Assembly: GCA_965372355.1 (NCBI GenBank) | Contig: CBDVBZ010000005.1 | Coordinates: forward strand, 1-61,464 | Reading direction: 5' to 3' | Source of the DNA: CBDVBZ01 sp965372355 | Lineage (GTDB): Bacteria > Krumholzibacteriota > Krumholzibacteriia > WVZY01 | Length of the DNA: 61,464 bases | Shown here: positions 17,255 through 26,971 of the stretch, in pieces | How the letters are laid out: every line of letters begins with the position of its first letter | How positions within the stretch are numbered: the first letter of the stretch is position 1 | Position numbers and translations under genes: made by a program | Notes under the pieces: model-generated | What the model was told of the DNA's origin: nothing | Seen by the model: only the letters and a program-made list of their open reading frames with translations | The model's database searches: none

Positions 17255-18156
17255 TTTTGTTTTGCGTCCCCCACGAGTGGAAAGCCCATGGATGCCCGCT
17301 TCTCGAGATGCTTGACGGCAACCCGTCTCGCCAATCCGCGGATCCGCGCGATATATCCGGTTCGCTCGGTCACGCTGATCGCGCCGCGGGCATCCAGGAT
17401 ATTAAAAATGTGTGAAAGCTTGATCGCGTAGTCGTACGCGGGCAGGACGAGATCCTGTTCGAGCATCTTCGCCGCTTCCCTCTCGAAGTTCTGGAAAAGC
17501 TCGAAGTAGAGATCGGTGTTGGCGCTCTCGAAATGAAACACCGAGAACTCTTCTTCCGCCTGGCGATTAACCTCGCCCCAGCTGATCCCGTCACCCCATT
17601 TGATGTCCATCACCGAATCCACATCCTGCAGATAGAGGCAGATCCGCAGGAGACCGTATGTGATCTCCGCCGTGGCGGGGTTGAGTTCCAGCGAACCCGC
17701 CTGTTGGAAGTAGGTGAACTGTGTGATCTCCATTCCGTCGAGCCATACCTCCCACCCGAGCCCCGAGGCCCCGAGCGTGGGGGCTTCCCAGTCGTCTTCG
17801 ACCAGTCGGATATCGTGTTTTCGGGCATCGATCCCGATGAACTTGAGGCTATCGATATAGATCTTGAGCACGTCTTCGGGCGGCGGCTTGAGAACGACCT
17901 GGTACTGGAGAAATTGCTGCACGCGGTTGGGGTTGTCACCGTAACGGCCGTCTTTCGGCCGTTTCGAGGGCTCGACGTATGCGGCCCGCCACGGCTCCGG
18001 ACCGAGAACACGCAGGAATGTCGCGGGATTGAGCGTGCCGGCACCCACCTCCGAGTTGTACGGCTGGAGCAACACGCAGCCCTGCCGCATCCAGAACGTC
18101 TGGAGCTTCATGATGATTTCCTGATACGTGGGCTTTTTGCGGTTCGTGGTCGCCAC
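17251..18156 (-). CDS. glyQ: Glycine--tRNA ligase alpha subunit
   Basis: 301 residues from a GTG at 18156 with AGAGG upstream; the open frame continues upstream, but family length (about 290) and the ribosome site favour this start. It is the catalytic class II subunit: TYQEIIMKLQTFW, QGCVLLQPYNSEVGAGT, PEPWRAAYVEPSKRPKDGRY and GWEVWLDGMEITQFTYFQQ are hallmark blocks. Followed directly by glyS. Preceded by recO, 52 bp upstream. Confidence 0.97.
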   Translation of the reverse strand: MATTNRKKPTYQEIIMKLQTFWMRQGCVLLQPYNSEVGAGTLNPATFLRVLGPEPWRAAYVEPSKRPKDGRYGDNPNRVQQFLQYQVVLKPPPEDVLKIYIDSLKFIGIDARKHDIRLVEDDWEAPTLGASGLGWEVWLDGMEITQFTYFQQAGSLELNPATAEITYGLLRICLYLQDVDSVMDIKWGDGISWGEVNRQAEEEFSVFHFESANTDLYFELFQNFEREAAKMLEQDLVLPAYDYAIKLSHIFNILDARGAISVTERTGYIARIRGLARRVAVKHLEKRASMGFPLVGDAKQK

Positions 18157-18208
18157 GATGGTACCTCTGGTCAAGACGTCTGCGCACACCGCCTCGGGCG
18201 CGCAGCGC

Positions 18209-18964
18209 TCACGGTCGTGTTTGATTACCTCTGGGCAATAGCTGAAGGGCTTTGGGAAGACTGTACCCTTGAATGTGGAAAGTATACGTCCAATGAATGA
18301 TCTCGCCAAAACGTTTTCTCAAAACCGGATCCACGGTGCTCATCGACGCTTCGGTGATTGTCGAACGGGCGGTCTCGGCGACGAAGCCGAGCAGTGCCGG
18401 ATTCAATCGGACGCGGTGTGGAGACTCCCGGCTGTGAGCTCCGCACAGGCTCGTCCCGTCGGCGGGGTAATAGTAACCGCGCGTCATCTCACCACCGCAC
18501 TCGGCGCAGGAGGGGAGGTCGGGCAGCGTCCCAAGAACCTCTAGCAGATTGAAGGCGAACACAAGATAGACGTAAAGCGGATCTTCCGCGGGCGGGCAGT
18601 CGATGAACTCGCTCAGCAGATCAACGATCCGCTCCTCGGGACTGCCCCAGTAACAAACGTGCTCGACCAGTTCGAGGAGACCCAGAGCGGACGCAAGGTG
18701 TGGGAGTGAATCGCGCATCGCACCGAGCGTGGATCGAACGTGAACCTCCTTGAGAAAGAAGAGAGTGCGCCCCTCCTTGTGATAGTAGACCGCCTCGATC
18801 AGGTTGCCGACTTCAAGAGCGCCTCGAAAAGGGCTCTTGCTGCTCAAGGCGCCTTTACCGATCAGATTGATTTTTCCGTTCTGCCTCCCGAGAACGGTGG
18901 CGAGCACACTCGTCTCACCGCTCCTGGAGCTCTTTAGTACAACACCAACGTCCTTGCGCAGCAT
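18209..18964 (-). CDS. recO: DNA repair protein RecO
   Basis: 251 residues, normal for RecO, which loads RecA together with RecF/RecR. The N-terminal OB-fold begins with VVLKSSRSGETSVLATVLGR and continues GKINLIGKGALSSKS. A Cys-containing zinc element (CAECGG ... LCGAHS) lies in the second half. It is located between mgtE (upstream) and glyQ; recO-glyQS neighbourhoods are common in bacteria. Confidence 0.93.
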   Translation of the reverse strand: MLRKDVGVVLKSSRSGETSVLATVLGRQNGKINLIGKGALSSKSPFRGALEVGNLIEAVYYHKEGRTLFFLKEVHVRSTLGAMRDSLPHLASALGLLELVEHVCYWGSPEERIVDLLSEFIDCPPAEDPLYVYLVFAFNLLEVLGTLPDLPSCAECGGEMTRGYYYPADGTSLCGAHSRESPHRVRLNPALLGFVAETARSTITEASMSTVDPVLRKRFGEIIHWTYTFHIQGYSLPKALQLLPRGNQTRP

Positions 18965-18976
18965 CGGTTCTCAAAC

Positions 18977-20332
18977 TCAAGAGGTCACGATGGAAACATA
19001 GTAGGTGGCAAACGCCATATAGATAAGAAGACCGAGGATATCGCTCATCACGGTAATGAACGGGCCCGTGGCAATGGCGGGATCGATCCTGGTGCGCTTC
19101 ATGAGCAACGGTATCAGCACACCCATGAAAGCGGCGACGACGGTAACGCTCAGAAGCGTGGCCCACAGCAGCACTCCCCGCGTCGGCTCCCGCTGCCAGC
19201 CTGTCACGATCGCAAACAGAATGGCCCCGAGAACCATGCCGTTCAAGAACGTCACCTGCAACTCCTTGAACACACGTCTCCCGATGTGTGTCGCCGAGAT
19301 CTCGCCAATCGCGATCTCACGGACGACGACGACGGCCGCCTGTACACCGGTGCTCCCCGCCGTGCCGATCACGAGCGGAACGAAGAACACGAGCGGCAGA
19401 AACTCCGCGGTCGAGAGCGCGTAACGGCTCATGATCACGGCGTTGACCACCTGCCCCAGAAGGGCGAAGATCAGCCACGGCAGCCGCGCCCGCGATATCC
19501 TGAGCGGCGAGGTCTCACCGAGCTCATCTTCCACCGTACCCGCGATTCTCGCGATGTCCTCGGAAGCCTCTTCCTCGAGCACGTCGATGATATCATCCAC
19601 GGTGATTCGCCCTACGAGTGTCCCGCCGTTATCCACCACGGGAAGCGTGAACACATCGTATTTGCCAAAGATACTGGCAACCTCTTCCTGATCCATATCG
19701 ACGGGCACGCTGATCACGTTTTCTTGCATGACATCGGCGACCTTCTCCTGAGGCTCGTGGAGAAGAAGATCCAGGATGGGGATGCTGCCGATCAGCCTGC
19801 TCGCCCGATCGACCACGTAGACGTTCTGGAGGTGTTCGATATCGTCTGCGAGTCCCCGCACCAGCTCGATCGCATCCCGGATGGTCGCCCCCTCACGCAC
19901 GGCAACCTTCTCCACCTCCATGATGCCGCCGGCCGTGTCCTCTTCGAACTCCAGTAGCCCGCGAAGTTTCTCCCGCTCATCCGACGTCAGCAACGCGTCG
20001 ACTTGTTTGGACTTCTCGGGCGTAAGTGTGGAAATAATGTCAGCCGCGTCGTCGGACGGCATCTCTTCCAGAAGCGAAACGACCTCGGAATCCGTCAGCA
20101 GCTCGAGCAGCGCCTGGCCGGAATGGTCGTCGACGACGGCGAGGACATCCGCAGCCGTTTCGTTGTTCAGCTGTTTGAGCACGAACACCTTCTGCTCGTT
20201 CTCCAGCCCCTCGAGCAGTTCGGCGATGTCCGCTGGATGAAACGGCTCGAGGAACGCACGCAGCCCCTGATGGTCCGAGCTATCCAGATACCCTTTGAGA
20301 GTGTCGTATGCGTGGGTCTCACGATCGGTCAT
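18977..20332 (-). CDS. mgtE: Magnesium transporter MgtE
   Basis: 451 residues, the usual length. The N-terminal MgtE superhelix (FHPADIAELLEGLENEQK, MPSDDAADIISTLTPEK) is followed by a CBS pair (VYVVDRASRLIGSIPI, VFTLPVVDNGGTLVGRIT) that senses Mg2+, and five transmembrane segments beginning RARLPWLIFALLGQVVNA with the conserved PLVIGTAGSTGVQAA pore region. Inner-membrane Mg2+ channel. No Mg-sensing leader is seen upstream; it is internal to the operon. Confidence 0.95.
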   Translation of the reverse strand: MTDRETHAYDTLKGYLDSSDHQGLRAFLEPFHPADIAELLEGLENEQKVFVLKQLNNETAADVLAVVDDHSGQALLELLTDSEVVSLLEEMPSDDAADIISTLTPEKSKQVDALLTSDEREKLRGLLEFEEDTAGGIMEVEKVAVREGATIRDAIELVRGLADDIEHLQNVYVVDRASRLIGSIPILDLLLHEPQEKVADVMQENVISVPVDMDQEEVASIFGKYDVFTLPVVDNGGTLVGRITVDDIIDVLEEEASEDIARIAGTVEDELGETSPLRISRARLPWLIFALLGQVVNAVIMSRYALSTAEFLPLVFFVPLVIGTAGSTGVQAAVVVVREIAIGEISATHIGRRVFKELQVTFLNGMVLGAILFAIVTGWQREPTRGVLLWATLLSVTVVAAFMGVLIPLLMKRTRIDPAIATGPFITVMSDILGLLIYMAFATYYVSIVTS

Positions 20333-20416
20333 AGCGGCATCCTAGAGAACATTTGCAACCTTGACAAGGAGTTTGGTGCGGCTCGGGCGCTGTGTGCGTT
20401 GGCAATACGGGACTCA

Positions 20417-21046
20417 CTAAGAACGGGTTTTCTCGGGGATCTTGGCCTTGGCGGGCTGGGGGAGGTCCGGGGCGAAGGCGCCACCGGAGATCACCATTTT
20501 CATCGCTTCCTCGACCGGGATGTCCAGCTCGACAACATCTCGTTTCGGGATCATCAGAAAAAAGCCGGACGTCGGATTGGGTGTTGTCGGTATGAATACA
20601 TTGACAAGCTCGCGGCCAACGACGCGGTTCATGTACTCTACGCCGTCCTTGGTCACGAATGCCAACGCGTAGGCGTCGCGATGCGGGTATCGTATCAGAA
20701 CCACGCGCTGGAACGCCGTGGTCTTCTCGGTTATAAGAACCGATGCGACTTCTTTTACGGCGGAGTAGATACGGCGGACAAAAGGCAGGCGGTTCAATAC
20801 GCTCTCGCCCAGAGAGATGACCCGCTTGCCGATGAGATTGCTGGCGAGGAGTCCGGTGATCACGATGATGACCAGTACGATGACGAATCCGATCCCCGGA
20901 ATATCGATGATCGGGTATCGTCTCTGCAGCGGCTCGATGAGATTGTCGATCTTGGTAAAACCCCACCACACGACGTACGCCGTTATCGCCGTGGGCGCGA
21001 TAACGACCAGACCGGTCAGGAAATATCTTCTTAAGAATCTCATCAT
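20417..21046 (-). CDS. DUF502 family membrane protein
   Basis: 209 residues from the ATG at 21046, which has AGGTG six bases upstream; the GTG nine bases earlier is less likely. Two transmembrane helices (LTGLVVIAPTAITAYVVWWG and IGFVIVLVIIVITGLLASN) are followed by a soluble C-terminal half with VPFVRRIYSAVKEV-like and VFIPTTPNPTSGFFLMIP stretches, the hallmarks of DUF502. Family function is not established; it is widely found near envelope and housekeeping genes. Confidence 0.9.
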   Translation of the reverse strand: MMRFLRRYFLTGLVVIAPTAITAYVVWWGFTKIDNLIEPLQRRYPIIDIPGIGFVIVLVIIVITGLLASNLIGKRVISLGESVLNRLPFVRRIYSAVKEVASVLITEKTTAFQRVVLIRYPHRDAYALAFVTKDGVEYMNRVVGRELVNVFIPTTPNPTSGFFLMIPKRDVVELDIPVEEAMKMVISGGAFAPDLPQPAKAKIPEKTRS

Positions 21047-21076
21047 GTCGGGCACCTGCCGGGAAACACGCCCCAG

Positions 21077-22333
21077 TTAACCAACGTCCTCCAACCCTTT
21101 GCCAACTGAGCGTAGACCCCCAATGAGCACCTTGTCTATTCTTTGTCTCACAACTGACTGGATCTTGAATTCAACCCCACCGCGTGTAATCGTCTCTCCA
21201 ACGTGGGGCACCCGCCCGATCATTTCATACAAAAACCCGCCCAGTGTGTCCACGTCTCCGTCGGGTAGATCGAGCCCCAGCTCTTCGTCCAGCTCTTCCA
21301 GCCTGATACGAGCACTACACACAGCCGTATCGCCATCGATTCGCTTGATGAGCTCCTCTTCGCTGTCGAACTCATCCTGAATATCGCCCACCAACTCCTC
21401 GAGCACATCTTCGAGTGTAATCAACCCCGCTGTGCCGCCGTATTCGTCCACAACGATCGCGAGATGGATCTTGAGCTTCTTGAACTCGGAAAGAAGTTCG
21501 TCGATCATCTTCGACTCGGGAACGAAATACACATCGCGCCTCAGAGAGCTGAGTGTGAAGTCTTCCTCGGTCACCATCCTGTTCAGGATATCCTTGGTGT
21601 GAATGACACCGACAATCTTGTCGATGCTCTCATCGAACACCGGCACCCTCGAGTGGCCCGCGTCAATGATAATCGACACTGCATCGGCCGGGTTCATGTG
21701 GATATTCACCGCCACCATATCGATACGCGGCACCATGACCTCGCGGACACGTGTATCGCCAAACTCGAAGACGCTGGAGACGAGGTGCTGCTCGTCCGTC
21801 TCTTCCTCCCCCTCTGGATACCCAACGAGCTCGATTCTCTTCTGAAAGGTAAGCACCGGAAAGGACAGCGCGTCGAGCAACCTGGGCGACAACCGGGCGA
21901 GCGACCTGACGATCACATAGGCGAGAGGCCTGAATAGGTATGTCACCGGGTATATCGAAAACCTCGCGGAGTTGACGAACCGCTCGGGGGCGCGAAGCGC
22001 AACTGCGCCGGCCAGGGCGACGGGGATAACAACGGACAATGCCATGAACGCAACGACGACCGGCGCACCGGCGTCCAACAGCCGGAATGCGATCCGGTAT
22101 GAGGCGAACAAAACGAGCAAGAAGGCCAGGACCTCAGCGAGAGCCACCGAGAAGTAGTTGTAGACCGCGTCATCGACCAGTCGGTCCACAAAGCGCTTGC
22201 CACCTGCGTCGTCGTCTCCGTTCTTCTCCGGCCTCGCGTACGAGAGCAGCTGCATCGCCGAGTAGGCGCCAGTCATCAGCCCGAGAAACAGCAGCGAGAA
22301 CACATACAGCGCAATATCGATTTCTGTTTTCAT
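21077..22333 (-). CDS. Hemolysin C / CorC-like CBS-domain membrane protein
   Basis: 418 residues. The N-terminal DUF21-type membrane part has about four hydrophobic segments. Two CBS domains (VMVPRIDMVAVNI, GHSRVPVFDESIDKIVGVIH, IHLAIVVDEYGGTAGLITLE) and a C-terminal CorC-HlyC transporter-associated domain (LPDGDVDTLGGFLYEMIGRV) follow. Such proteins are implicated in Mg2+/Co2+ efflux or tolerance. The neighbours ybeY and a 7TM-HD protein upstream reproduce the common phoH-ybeY-corC cluster. Confidence 0.92.
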   Translation of the reverse strand: MKTEIDIALYVFSLLFLGLMTGAYSAMQLLSYARPEKNGDDDAGGKRFVDRLVDDAVYNYFSVALAEVLAFLLVLFASYRIAFRLLDAGAPVVVAFMALSVVIPVALAGAVALRAPERFVNSARFSIYPVTYLFRPLAYVIVRSLARLSPRLLDALSFPVLTFQKRIELVGYPEGEEETDEQHLVSSVFEFGDTRVREVMVPRIDMVAVNIHMNPADAVSIIIDAGHSRVPVFDESIDKIVGVIHTKDILNRMVTEEDFTLSSLRRDVYFVPESKMIDELLSEFKKLKIHLAIVVDEYGGTAGLITLEDVLEELVGDIQDEFDSEEELIKRIDGDTAVCSARIRLEELDEELGLDLPDGDVDTLGGFLYEMIGRVPHVGETITRGGVEFKIQSVVRQRIDKVLIGGLRSVGKGLEDVG

Positions 22334-22371
22334 TGATTGTCAGTGGGGCAAGCCGCCTTGAGCACCGACGG

Positions 22372-22836
22372 TCAAATCAGTTCATCGACCTGAGACGAGG
22401 CCATCACGCCGCAAAGCAGACGTCTCTCCTCGCACTCCATCCGTTCCGCGTCGGCATCGGACTGATGATCAAAACCAAGTACGTGGAGCAGCCCATGCAG
22501 CCCGATTCGTAAGAACAGATTCTTCACGTCGATCCCCTTTGAATTCGCCTCCCTCTCAATGGTTTCGTACGACACAAAGATTTCTCCGGCCACGTCATCC
22601 CGCGCCGGTTCCGAACCCATATCGTCCATGTATGAAAAAGAAATGACATCTGTGGGACAATCAAGACCACGATAGTCCCGATTGATTCGCTGGATGTACC
22701 CGTCATCCACAAGAACGACGTCGACCGGGAGGTCGGGCTGCCCCAGCGTCCCGGCAATTTGTTGCAGCTTGTCCGCCAGTTGTTCATCGAGCCAAGAGGG
22801 GCTGCTAGCCTCCGACCGGCTTAACGACAGCTTCAC
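22372..22836 (-). CDS. ybeY: Endoribonuclease YbeY
   Basis: 154 residues from a GTG at 22836; a TTG at 22875 would add 13 residues. AAGGAGG lies 12 bases before the GTG, and the resulting length matches the family. The zinc motif is HGLLHVLGFDHQSDADAERM (H-x3-H-x5-H), preceded by TDVISFSY and AGEIFVSYE. Single-strand RNase acting in 16S rRNA 3'-end maturation and ribosome quality control. The start overlaps the end of the upstream 7TM-HD gene by about 30 bp. Confidence 0.93.
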   Translation of the reverse strand: MKLSLSRSEASSPSWLDEQLADKLQQIAGTLGQPDLPVDVVLVDDGYIQRINRDYRGLDCPTDVISFSYMDDMGSEPARDDVAGEIFVSYETIEREANSKGIDVKNLFLRIGLHGLLHVLGFDHQSDADAERMECEERRLLCGVMASSQVDELI

Positions 22837-25078
22837 TCTCCTGATCGTCCTCCTTATCCTGCCCTGGATATGCAACCCTCTTGTGGTAGATACCGGTAAG
22901 AATGCCGACGAATTTCTCCCGGATTCTCGCCAGATTGTTGAGCGTCAACCCGCTCTTGTCCAACTCACCGTCCTGCGCCCGCATATTGATCAGCTTGGCG
23001 ACCATGTTTCTGACATGGACGGGCGTCGGGTCCTTGAGGGACCGGCAAGCAGGCTCCACCGTATCGGCAAGCATCAGCAATGCCGCTTCCTTGGTCTGCG
23101 GCTTTGGACCCGGGTAACGGAAATCATCCTTGTTTACGCTGGAATGCGAGTCGGTCTCCAGCGCCTTCTGGTAGAAGAACGCCATCACCGTCGTCCCGTG
23201 GTGTTGTTTAATCGCATCGATGATCAGATCGGGGAGCTTCTCCTCGCGCGCGAGCTCGACACCGTCCTTGACGTGCGAGAGAAGAATCAGGCTGCTCATC
23301 TGCGGTGTGATCTTCTCGTGCTTGTTGAAACCCGTCTCCTGGTTCTCAACGTAGTACTCCGGCTTGAATATCTTGCCGATGTCGTGGTAGTAGGCCATCA
23401 CTCGCGCCCTGAGGGGATCGGCGCCGATATCGGTGGCGATGGCATCCACCAGGCTGCCGAGAAGCATCGCATGGTGGTAGGTGCCCGGTGCCTCCATATT
23501 GAGCCTCTTGAGGATCGGTTTGTTGAGGTCCGTGAGCTCCAGCAACGTGAAACGAGTCGTGATGTTAAAGAGACTCTCGAAGATCGGCAACAGGAACATG
23601 GCGATCAACGTCGAAGCCAACCCGTTGGCCATCGACCAGAGAAGCGACATGTACAAATCGTGGAGTTCCTCGACCTGCCCGAGCTCGGCGCCGACCACTC
23701 CCATCACATAAGCACCCGAGATCAGCAAAGCAACAGAATAGAAATGCGTTCTCGACCGCATCCTGAGAAGACCGACGACAGCCGCCGTGCCGGCAAGCAG
23801 CGACACAAAACCGATCTGAGCGGGTACATCGGTAACGAGCGGTACGATAAAGCAAGCGAAGATCGTGGTGACAAGACCAAGACGGTAGTCGAACAACGCG
23901 GTGATCATCAAAGAAACAAACGTCACCGGTATCAGGTACACACTGAGCTCGAAACGGATCACGACCGCGGTGAACACCATGTAGATCATCAGTACCGTGA
24001 ACACGGTGCTCAGCTTGAGCAGATCGCGATACACCTCACGCCGGAAGACATAGATGTAACCGCCAAAAAGCAACCCGAACAGCAGGAGCCGCAGGATCTC
24101 GGCGGAGTACAAGCTCAGAATGATCAGCGGCGACCTCTTCGTCTCCATGTTGGCCCGCGTCCGCTCGAGCGCGAGCAGCATCTCGATCTGGTCTGCCGTG
24201 ACCTTGTCGTGTTTGCCGATGATGCGTTCGTTCTTGGACACACGGATCGTCGCACTGACCTGAGCCATCGCGGCCTCCCTGCGACGATCTGTCTCCTCAC
24301 CGTCAAATACCAGGTTGGGGAGAAGGTGACTGCGGACAATTTCCACAAACAGCTGCGATGCCCCGCGATCCTTCTGAAAACGGGCGAAGCCCCCCTCCTT
24401 GATCACCTGGTCGACCCGTCCCTGATCGACAACATCCCTGACAGAGACTCGCTGCTCGTTGCCGTTTTGCACGACCGAGACTTCGGTGTAGCTCTGCCTG
24501 CGAATGGGGCTTGCATTGTCTATGAACCCGCCTGAGAATACCCGCTGCTGGAAGTCCAGCGCCGCGTGTCTCATCACGGCCAGCCGTGAAGGTTCCACGA
24601 GCCTCTGCAACATCTTGTTGGTGAGATACGGCAAGAGCGAGCCCGCGATCTCGATCTTCTGCTCGGTCGCCATGCTGTTGTCACCGACAACAACGTTGAG
24701 ACTGTCGAAAACCGCCGCCAGGTCGCGAGTCAATCCTTCCTCGACAGAAAGATCCCTGACGTAGACGGGAAGCACCTTGAGGGCCGCGCCGGCTTTGGCG
24801 ATCTTGAGATCCTCGTCGCGAAGGGGGACCTCGAAATCAAACGGGGCGATGATGCTGCGGTCCGAAACCTCGCCCGCCTTGAATATGACCTCCTGGATCC
24901 TTTTCGAAGGCGGAAAGAGGAGAAGTACGGTCACGACAAAAATGACGACCAGACCGAGCCGTGGCAGCAATTCCCTGTACCGCTCGCCGGTCATGCGAGA
25001 ATGGCGAGCGTGCTTCTCCGCGCGCTTGTTGCGGGAGACACTCTTTCTTCGCCGAATAGGCTTCCAGAAAGGCGCCAT
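22805..25078 (-). CDS. 7TM-HD family cyclic-di-AMP phosphodiesterase-like protein (PgpH type)
   Basis: 757 residues. One N-terminal membrane helix, an extracellular domain (about residues 75-330), a block of about seven membrane helices, then a cytoplasmic HD domain with YHHAMLLGSLVDAIA, MAYYHDIGK (metal-binding HD) and PQMSSLILLSHVKDGVELA. This is the architecture of PgpH/YqfF, which hydrolyses c-di-AMP. The start overlaps the stop of the PhoH gene by one base (TGATG), so the two are coupled. The c-di-AMP substrate is inferred from the family. Confidence 0.92.
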   Translation of the reverse strand: MAPFWKPIRRRKSVSRNKRAEKHARHSRMTGERYRELLPRLGLVVIFVVTVLLLFPPSKRIQEVIFKAGEVSDRSIIAPFDFEVPLRDEDLKIAKAGAALKVLPVYVRDLSVEEGLTRDLAAVFDSLNVVVGDNSMATEQKIEIAGSLLPYLTNKMLQRLVEPSRLAVMRHAALDFQQRVFSGGFIDNASPIRRQSYTEVSVVQNGNEQRVSVRDVVDQGRVDQVIKEGGFARFQKDRGASQLFVEIVRSHLLPNLVFDGEETDRRREAAMAQVSATIRVSKNERIIGKHDKVTADQIEMLLALERTRANMETKRSPLIILSLYSAEILRLLLFGLLFGGYIYVFRREVYRDLLKLSTVFTVLMIYMVFTAVVIRFELSVYLIPVTFVSLMITALFDYRLGLVTTIFACFIVPLVTDVPAQIGFVSLLAGTAAVVGLLRMRSRTHFYSVALLISGAYVMGVVGAELGQVEELHDLYMSLLWSMANGLASTLIAMFLLPIFESLFNITTRFTLLELTDLNKPILKRLNMEAPGTYHHAMLLGSLVDAIATDIGADPLRARVMAYYHDIGKIFKPEYYVENQETGFNKHEKITPQMSSLILLSHVKDGVELAREEKLPDLIIDAIKQHHGTTVMAFFYQKALETDSHSSVNKDDFRYPGPKPQTKEAALLMLADTVEPACRSLKDPTPVHVRNMVAKLINMRAQDGELDKSGLTLNNLARIREKFVGILTGIYHKRVAYPGQDKEDDQESEAVVKPVGG

Positions 25079-26043
25079 CAGTCTTTTTTCTCCACGTCGT
25101 TACCGTTGCGCGAAAACGCGTTGATAATCTTCTGCACGAGCTTGTGCCGGACCACGTCTTCCTCGGTCATATATACGAACCGGATACCTGCCACGCTGGC
25201 CAGAATACTCCGGGCCTGGATGAGGCCTGACCGGGACGGCGGATCCAGATCGATCTGCGTGATATCCCCGTTGACGATCGCCTTTGCGTTATCCCCGAGC
25301 CGTGTCAAAAACATCTTCATCTGCATCTTCGTCGTGTTCTGGGCCTCGTCGAGAATCACATAGGCATTGTTCAGCGTCCGCCCCCTCATATACGCTAGCG
25401 GGGCAATCTCGATCGTGCCGTTGTCCTGGAGCTTCGTCGTCCGGTCCGCGCCCAGCATATCGTAGAGCGCATCGAGGACGGGCCTCATATACGGGTCCAG
25501 CTTCGCCTGAAAATCGCCGGGGAGAAAGCCCAGGCTCTCACCGGCCTCGACAACCGGCCGAACCAGAAAAATTCGATCGATTTCCTTGCGTTTCAGAGCC
25601 GCCACCGCGGACGCCACGGCGAGGTACGTCTTGCCCGTGCCGGCGGGTCCGATCGTGAAGACGATATCGTGGGTCGCTATCGCTTCCAGATACTCCTTCT
25701 GGTGAGGCGACCTCGGGCGGATCGGGCGCCCCCCCCGGGTGACCACAGCCACATCCTGATCCAGATCCGCGTAGTGCGAGTTGATTCTGACGCCTCCGCC
25801 CATGAGATACCGGAAATCCTTTTCGGTAACAACTCGTTTCTTCGCCAGCTCGATGAGCTCCCCAAAAAGGTCGGTGAGTTCCCTGACCTGCTGCTCCGAC
25901 CCCTTGAGAATGATCTCATCGCCTCGGACAACCACCCGGCCCGGATAGCGCTCCTCCAGGATCTGCAGATGGTTTTCCGTTTGGCCGAACAGCTGCAATG
26001 GGTCTACACCCGAAAAGGAGAGAACCCGCTTCTTGACCTTCAA
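25078..26043 (-). CDS. phoH: PhoH family ATPase
   Basis: 321 residues if started at the TTG at 26043 (AAGGAAGG 10 bases upstream); a GTG at 26169 would extend it by 42 residues with no family resemblance. Walker A is GPAGTGKTYLAVASAV, Walker B is AYVILDEAQNTT, with LGDNAKAIVNGDITQIDL as sensor region. The N-terminal part (SGVDPLQLFGQTENHLQILE) is a KH-like domain. Cytoplasmic RNA-associated ATPase, first gene of the long operon. The family is found next to ybeY, and a linked role in RNA processing is inferred. Confidence 0.93.
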   Translation of the reverse strand: MKVKKRVLSFSGVDPLQLFGQTENHLQILEERYPGRVVVRGDEIILKGSEQQVRELTDLFGELIELAKKRVVTEKDFRYLMGGGVRINSHYADLDQDVAVVTRGGRPIRPRSPHQKEYLEAIATHDIVFTIGPAGTGKTYLAVASAVAALKRKEIDRIFLVRPVVEAGESLGFLPGDFQAKLDPYMRPVLDALYDMLGADRTTKLQDNGTIEIAPLAYMRGRTLNNAYVILDEAQNTTKMQMKMFLTRLGDNAKAIVNGDITQIDLDPPSRSGLIQARSILASVAGIRFVYMTEEDVVRHKLVQKIINAFSRNGNDVEKKD

Positions 26044-26234
26044 TCTGTTACGACCTTCCTTTCCGCCGGGCCGTTGCCCCCGTGATTCTAGAACCTCCGG
26101 CCTGTAGAACGAAAGGGATTCCACCGGCTCCCCAAAAAGACAAAACTCCCGGAATGCGGTTTGATCCACCTTCCAAGAGTGTGGGTATCCCTTTCAATTA
26201 GGCTTCCATGTTCCTCTCCACAAGCCCTATACAA

Positions 26235-26263
26235 ATAATAGGCCAAATCGAGGGCCCATGCAA
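26235..26263 (-). promoter_or_regulatory. Likely promoter of the phoH-glyS operon
   Basis: The minus strand carries TTGCAT (26263-26258), 17 bp and TATTAT (26240-26235). The -35 is imperfect. Confidence 0.5.
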
Positions 26264-26419
26264 ACTTTGCAGCCACCACGTTCTGTAACATATTGCCTAG
26301 CAATTAGTTGCACCACAAGATGGGGAACATCACCCAACCCTGGGCACTCAAACAAGATCCGACTCTTTCTTGCATTTGCGGATTATCGGAAAAAGGGGTG
26401 AAAAACAGCCGCCTGGGGC

Positions 26420-26971
26420 TCAGTCCGTGGGCCAATCGCGAGGAATGACGAGTACGGTGTCGGGAAATATGAACCACGGATCATCGATCTTGTCCTGGTT
26501 GACCTCGAAGATCGCCGTCCATTTCTCGATGTCGTTGAAGATACCCTCTTTCATCGAGATGAGCGTCAGCGAATCGCCGTCTTTGATCTTGTACTCAGCA
26601 GGAAGCGCCTTGACCTCTTCGATCTCGCCCCGGACCGTCCGGATCGCGGACTCGAGCTGGAGTACTTCCTGTTCGATGGGGACGATCTGCCGGCGAATCG
26701 ACTGAATGAGATCCTTTGTGTTCTGGATCTCGGCTTGGACTCTCTGATGTTCGGCCTGCGCGCCGTCGAGTTCCGAGTTCAGCGCCTTGCAGTAATCCGA
26801 CTTGCCCCCCGAGGACAGCGACTCGAATTCGTCCTCGGAGTAATACTCGCCGCCTGCAACGTTGACGCCGCTGCTTTTCGAGCCGCCGCAGCCGACCACG
26901 ACCGCAACCAGCCCAACGGCCAGAATCACGCATACGAGAACCCCAAGCCTCTTACTTCTCAATCCACTCAC
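26420..26971 (-). CDS. LysM-like domain lipoprotein with coiled coil
   Basis: 183 residues from a GTG at 26971 with GAGGAGG eight bases upstream; the longer open frame is not credible. The signal peptide ends at VVVGC. Residues 60-125 are a predicted coiled coil (ELDGAQAEHQRVQAEIQNTK, VLQLESAIRTVRGEIEEV). The end (YKIKDGDSLTLISMKEGIF ... IFPDTVLVIP) looks like a LysM peptidoglycan-binding module. The GTG overlaps the stop of the preceding small lipoprotein gene (GTGA). Probably an envelope protein linking lipid anchor and cell wall. Confidence 0.82.
   Translation of the reverse strand: MSGLRSKRLGVLVCVILAVGLVAVVVGCGGSKSSGVNVAGGEYYSEDEFESLSSGGKSDYCKALNSELDGAQAEHQRVQAEIQNTKDLIQSIRRQIVPIEQEVLQLESAIRTVRGEIEEVKALPAEYKIKDGDSLTLISMKEGIFNDIEKWTAIFEVNQDKIDDPWFIFPDTVLVIPRDWPTD

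Noticed and set aside
18157..18208. T-box riboswitch in front of glyQS
   Set aside because: Only 52 bp separate recO and glyQ; there is no room for and no trace of a T-box leader.
20333..20416. Mg2+-sensing leader in front of mgtE
   Set aside because: Only 84 bp lie between the DUF502 gene and mgtE, and no M-box-like structure is visible.
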